Shown in pieces: positions 7,962 through 10,306 of a DNA stretch of 10,306 nucleotides. Position numbers and translations under genes: made by a program. The notes beneath the pieces are model-generated. The model ran no database searches, was not told where the DNA came from, and saw only the letters and a list, made by a program, of their open reading frames with translations. Each line of letters starts with the position of its first letter. The first letter of the stretch is position 1. The stretch is from Bacillota bacterium (GTDB lineage Bacteria > Bacillota_I > Bacilli_A > RF39 > UBA660): the NCBI GenBank assembly GCA_018381595.1, contig JAGZRP010000017.1, positions 1 to 10,306 on the forward strand, given 5' to 3'.

Positions 7962-8069
7962 ATGAATTATGCGACTTTTAGAAGTGAACCAATTTATACA
8001 TTATCTGATTTAGCACAGATTTTACACAATAAACGAGGAAAAAAGCCTGTAAAAGCAGTCCCAATATAA
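7962..8069 (+). CDS. 35-residue ORF, possible remnant of a plasmid mobilisation (Mob/Pre) N-terminus
   Basis: The ORF starts at ATG 7962 behind a purine-rich GAGTGGGGA stretch (7945-7953), a plausible ribosome binding site 8 nt away. It encodes 35 residues beginning MNYATFRSEPIYTLSDL with a HNKR motif at residues 22-25, and ends in a TAA. The MNYA-x-x-R opening and a basic HN-x-R about twenty residues later resemble the start of MobV/Pre-type relaxases, as I remember them. The ORF stops there, and the DNA after it shows no continuing relaxase frame. It may be a decayed relaxase, a real small protein or chance; the assignment is speculative. Confidence 0.35.
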   Translation: MNYATFRSEPIYTLSDLAQILHNKRGKKPVKAVPI

Positions 8070-8090
8070 AATTGGAAATATAATACTGAG

Positions 8091-8163
8091 GCGCTAGATG
8101 TTTGATATATAAAAGGCTTAAGTAGCGATAAATAATAGACTGCAGTGATAGGTCTTTTTATTT
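8091..8163 (+). terminator. Structured intergenic segment with terminator and competing hairpins
   Basis: The downstream hairpin pairs 8130-8140 with 8152-8163 (AGAC/GTCT core plus A/T extension) and includes a T run, so it reads as a terminator. A second, mutually exclusive stem pairs 8111-8120 with 8149-8158 (ten pairs, two wobble). CGCTA (8092-8096) also matches TAGCG (8123-8127). The segment lies between the 35-codon ORF and the LysM amidase. I recognise no known riboswitch class in it. Confidence 0.45.
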
Positions 8164-8214
8164 ATATGTCAAATTTTCCCTTTTCTCATATGATAGGTAT
8201 GAGGGGGGGATAAG

Positions 8215-9450
8215 ATGAATAATCCTAGAATCGTGATCGATGCTGGCCATGGGGGTACAGACGGAGGCGCGAGTGGAAATGGAATTGTAGAGAAAGATTT
8301 GAACTTGAAAATTTCACAATATATGTATGACCGTTTCAAAGAGTTAGGGATACCTGTTACTATGACAAGAACGACTGATGAGACATTAACACCAACGGAA
8401 CGCGTGAGACGTATTATGGAAGCTTATGGTGATAATAAAGGGGTTATTGTGATTTCAAATCATGTAAATGCTGGTGGAGGAGATGGTGCAGAGGTTATCT
8501 ATGCACTACGTAATAATGCAACATTATCAAATGATATTCTAAATGAATTACAAAAAAGTGGGCAAAATATACGTGAACCATTTCAAAGAAGACTACCTAG
8601 TAATACAGCAAAAGACTATTATTTTATTCACAGAGATACTGGAAGTAATACAGAACCTGTAATTGTAGAATATGGATTTTTAGATAGTACTGGGGATGAT
8701 CCACAACAATTAAAGGAAGATTATGAATTATTTGCAGAAGCAGTAGTCAGAGGAGTTATGAAGTATATTGGAAAACCATATACATCAACAGAACCAGAAG
8801 GGACTTATACTGTAAAATCAGGAGATTCTCTATGGAGCATTGCGCAACGTTTTAATACAACAGTAGCTGCAATTAAGTCACTTAACAATTTAAATACCAA
8901 CGAGTTAGATGTTGGTCAAATTTTGAAAATTCCTACATTAACACCAAATACGCCGCCAACACCACCAACGACTGGAAATACATATACAGTAAAGAGTGGA
9001 GATTCTTTGTGGAGTATTGCTAGAAAATTTAATACAACGGTAAGTACATTACAACAGTTAAATAATTTGAATACGAATACCATTCATGTTGGGCAGGTAT
9101 TAAAAGTGCCTGGAAATTCTTCATCAAATAACACAAATACTGGAAATAACCAAACCTATACGGAATATGTAGTACGTAGTGGAGATTCACTTTATAAAAT
9201 CGCAAATGCATATCAGACAACGGTAGATGAACTAATGAGATTAAATAATTTGAAATCAAGTATTTTAAATATTGGTCAGGTACTAAGAGTTCCCACGACA
9301 AATATATCTTCTGGAACCACTTATACAGTAAAAGCAGGGGATTCTTTATGGAATATCGCACAGCGTTATAATACAACGGTAGCGGATTTAAAAAGAAAAA
9401 ACAACTTAACGAGTGATAACTTATCGATTGGTCAAGTATTAGTCATATAA
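8215..9450 (+). CDS. N-acetylmuramoyl-L-alanine amidase with four LysM repeats
   Basis: A 411-residue peptidoglycan amidase. The N-terminal Amidase_3 domain (about residues 4-185) has zinc ligands H12 (DAGHGGTDGG), E26 (VEKDLN) and H83 (SNHVNA), and catalytic E152 (VIVEYGFLD). Four LysM glycan-binding repeats follow at about 197-240, 256-299, 317-360 and 369-411, each opening with a YTVKSGDSLW-like motif and separated by Pro/Thr or Asn/Thr linkers. There is no signal peptide, so it is expected to act after lysis or by non-classical release, as with CwlC-type mother-cell lysis enzymes or phage endolysins. ATG 8215 follows a run of seven G within GAGGGGGGG (8201-8209). A possible -10 box TATGAT is at 8189-8194; the overlapping CATATGATA (8187-8195) also fits a CATA-N3-TA late-sporulation -10, without a convincing -35. 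It converges on cwlJ across a shared terminator. Confidence 0.9.
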   Translation: MNNPRIVIDAGHGGTDGGASGNGIVEKDLNLKISQYMYDRFKELGIPVTMTRTTDETLTPTERVRRIMEAYGDNKGVIVISNHVNAGGGDGAEVIYALRNNATLSNDILNELQKSGQNIREPFQRRLPSNTAKDYYFIHRDTGSNTEPVIVEYGFLDSTGDDPQQLKEDYELFAEAVVRGVMKYIGKPYTSTEPEGTYTVKSGDSLWSIAQRFNTTVAAIKSLNNLNTNELDVGQILKIPTLTPNTPPTPPTTGNTYTVKSGDSLWSIARKFNTTVSTLQQLNNLNTNTIHVGQVLKVPGNSSSNNTNTGNNQTYTEYVVRSGDSLYKIANAYQTTVDELMRLNNLKSSILNIGQVLRVPTTNISSGTTYTVKAGDSLWNIAQRYNTTVADLKRKNNLTSDNLSIGQVLVI

Positions 9451-9476
9451 AAAAAGAACAATTCTGTTCTTTTTTA
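9451..9476. terminator. Bidirectional terminator between the LysM amidase and cwlJ
   Basis: A 10-bp perfect stem (9451-9460 with 9465-9474) with a four-base loop, an A tract on the left and a T tract on the right. It immediately follows the amidase stop (9448-9450) and abuts the cwlJ stop from the other side. Confidence 0.9.
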
Positions 9477-9899
9477 GTGTAATTCTTTACATTCTCCACT
9501 GGTAGGGGCATAGAAGCAATGGTTTTTGTATTTACCAGTATTGTATTGTCCCCACCAAGTTGCTTTACATCCATTTCCTACACCAGGTGCATAAAACCAT
9601 AACGCGTTAGTAGCAGGATGGAAATATTCACCACGTATGACACGATCTGCTAAGTTTTTTTCAGCAGTGGTTGGATTGGAAAAGAAAAGTGGACTATTTA
9701 CCCCTGTAAATCCACCAGGGGACTGATAAATCACTTGACTAATAGTATTGACGTTTCCAAACGTAAGACAACTTGCAATGCCTCTATTTACTACAACATT
9801 ACCTACCATTAATTGTCCCAAATTACCTTCTCCAGTTGCTTCTGCTCTCATTAGTCTTGCCAGCAAGTCACGTTCTTTGGTTGTACTTTTTATAATCAC
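9474..9899 (-). CDS. cwlJ: Spore cortex-lytic enzyme CwlJ
   Basis: A hydrolase of the SleB/CwlJ family (Hydrolase_2) that degrades cortex peptidoglycan containing muramic-delta-lactam during germination, normally in the spore coat. The 141 residues match the length of Bacillus CwlJ (about 142), with no signal peptide or peptidoglycan-binding domain, unlike SleB. Signature segments are LLARLMRAEATGEG (catalytic Glu at residue 20), VGNVVVNR, ISQVIYQ, ALWFYAP and KNHCFYAPTSGEC near the C-terminus, parallel to KSHCFYQPTAETC in CwlJ as I recall it. I choose GTG 9899 because AGGAGG (9907-9912) is 7 nt away; the ATG at 9905 would leave only one base. The usual partner gene gerQ is not visible here. 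Transcription runs away from the neighbouring membrane-protein gene. Confidence 0.85.
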   Translation of the reverse strand: MIIKSTTKERDLLARLMRAEATGEGNLGQLMVGNVVVNRGIASCLTFGNVNTISQVIYQSPGGFTGVNSPLFFSNPTTAEKNLADRVIRGEYFHPATNALWFYAPGVGNGCKATWWGQYNTGKYKNHCFYAPTSGECKELH

Positions 9900-9918
9900 A
9901 TACATACCTCCTCTTCCT

Positions 9919-9948
9919 ATTATATGTAACTTTTGTATATATTTTAAA
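9919..9948 (-). promoter_or_regulatory. Candidate promoter upstream of cwlJ
   Basis: Minus-strand TATAAT (9924-9919) with a weak TTTAAA -35 (9948-9943) at an 18-base spacing, immediately before the ribosome binding site. In Bacillus cwlJ is under a sporulation sigma factor, so this AT-rich match may be fortuitous. Confidence 0.35.
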
Positions 9949-9952
9949 TAAA

Positions 9953-9981
9953 TTGACAAAACAGATAAAAGAAGCTACAAT
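9953..9981 (+). promoter_or_regulatory. Near-consensus sigma-A promoter for the terminal membrane-protein gene
   Basis: TTGACA (9953-9958), a 17-base spacer and TACAAT (9976-9981). It is the best sigma-A match in the window and fires away from cwlJ. Confidence 0.85.
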
Positions 9982-10004
9982 ACGGACATAAAGAGGGGAT
10001 ATAG

Positions 10005-10306
10005 ATGGTTGAAAAAAAGAATACAGATTATTTTTTAGTCATTATCATTACATTCGCATGTTTACTTTTGATTGGGGTTTCTATCTTTTTTCAAAACGAA
10101 AATCAAAAGTTTCATGGAAAAGCAGAGAAAATAACTAAAAATGTAAATAATGCACAAAATAATTCTGCTTCCAAACAAGAGCAAAAAATGGATGAAATCG
10201 AAAAAGAGAATCAAAAGATAGAAGCCATCGCGGTAGACGAAGTTATCAAAGAAAATCAAGCGACAATAAAGACAGAAGAAGATGTTATCAATTATGTGAC
10301 TAAGAT
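10005..10306 (+). CDS. Membrane-anchored protein of unknown function (3' partial)
   Basis: The frame opens at ATG 10005 behind AGAGGGG (about 9992-9998) and a strong promoter, and is still open after 100 codons at the window end. Residues 9-29 form one hydrophobic membrane segment (YFLVIIITFACLLLIG...) after a short Lys-rich start, suggesting a cytoplasmic N-terminus. After it comes a Lys/Glu/Gln/Asn-rich, probably coiled-coil stretch (about 30-90), then a segment beginning TEEDVINYV. Cys19 does not sit in a proper lipobox. No family is recognised. Divergence from cwlJ hints at, but does not show, an envelope or spore role. Confidence 0.75.
   Translation, partial: MVEKKNTDYFLVIIITFACLLLIGVSIFFQNENQKFHGKAEKITKNVNNAQNNSASKQEQKMDEIEKENQKIEAIAVDEVIKENQATIKTEEDVINYVTK

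Noticed and set aside
4918..8163. Integrated element with direct repeats (attL/attR) bounding the decayed island
   Set aside because: I looked by eye for matching repeats near both edges and for an integrase or transposase and found none, so no mobile element is called.
8805..9450. Near-repeats in the DNA, possible tandem repeat or CRISPR-like array
   Set aside because: The four similar units are LysM domains of about 43-45 codons in frame, with diverged DNA and no spacers; there is no CRISPR array in the window.
9900..9959. N-terminal extension of CwlJ starting at 9959
   Set aside because: It would place the SD and -10-like sequence inside the coding region, and it makes the protein longer than CwlJ; the GTG at 9899 has ideal SD spacing.
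10062..10259. Minus-strand open frame at the window end
   Set aside because: It is antisense to the plus-strand membrane/coiled-coil protein, which has a strong promoter and SD.

Overview
The window is low-GC, AT-rich DNA with strong AGGAGG/AGGTG-type ribosome binding sites, near-consensus sigma-A promoters (two with extended -10 boxes) and simple hairpin-plus-T-tract terminators. With genes for spore-cortex enzymes (cwlD, cwlJ), this points to an endospore-forming Firmicute, probably in the Bacilli/Erysipelotrichia or a related gut lineage. That placement is an inference; no marker gene is present.

Layout. 1-578: the 3' part of cwlD (spore-cortex amidase), ended by a terminator. 711-1910: a monocistronic Mef-like MFS efflux pump with its own extended -10 promoter and terminator. 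2056-4077: a two-gene unit of an Abi_2/HEPN abortive-infection-like protein followed 9 nt later by a membrane-anchored HtrA-type serine protease with a PDZ domain, ended by a strong terminator. 4177-4857: a PIG-L/LmbE deacetylase with its own promoter. A bidirectional terminator at about 4879-4917 separates it from a minus-strand pair.

4918 to about 8160 looks like a decayed or rearranged island. A nucleoside hydrolase that has lost its N-terminal third (5499 to about 6120, minus) overlaps an HD-domain hydrolase broken by a +1 frameshift in a run of seven T/A (4918-5506, minus). The hydrolase meets, head to head, a very AT-rich 592-residue helical protein (6113-7891, plus) that has no convincing start site and so also looks 5'-truncated. 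After it come a 35-codon ORF, possibly a relaxase N-terminus remnant, and a segment (about 8091-8163) that can form competing hairpins, one of them a terminator.

8215-9450 encodes an amidase with four LysM repeats and no signal peptide. It converges on cwlJ (9474-9899, minus) across a shared terminator. A divergent near-consensus promoter then drives an unknown membrane-anchored protein that runs off the window end (10005-10306).

How the genes fit together: CwlD makes the muramic-delta-lactam mark in cortex peptidoglycan that cortex-lytic enzymes such as CwlJ recognise at germination. The LysM amidase without a signal peptide would suit mother-cell-wall lysis or a phage-derived lysin. The most interesting non-routine points are the Abi/HEPN-HtrA bicistron, the head-to-head junction of two truncated genes near 6120, and the unrecognised helical protein beside it.
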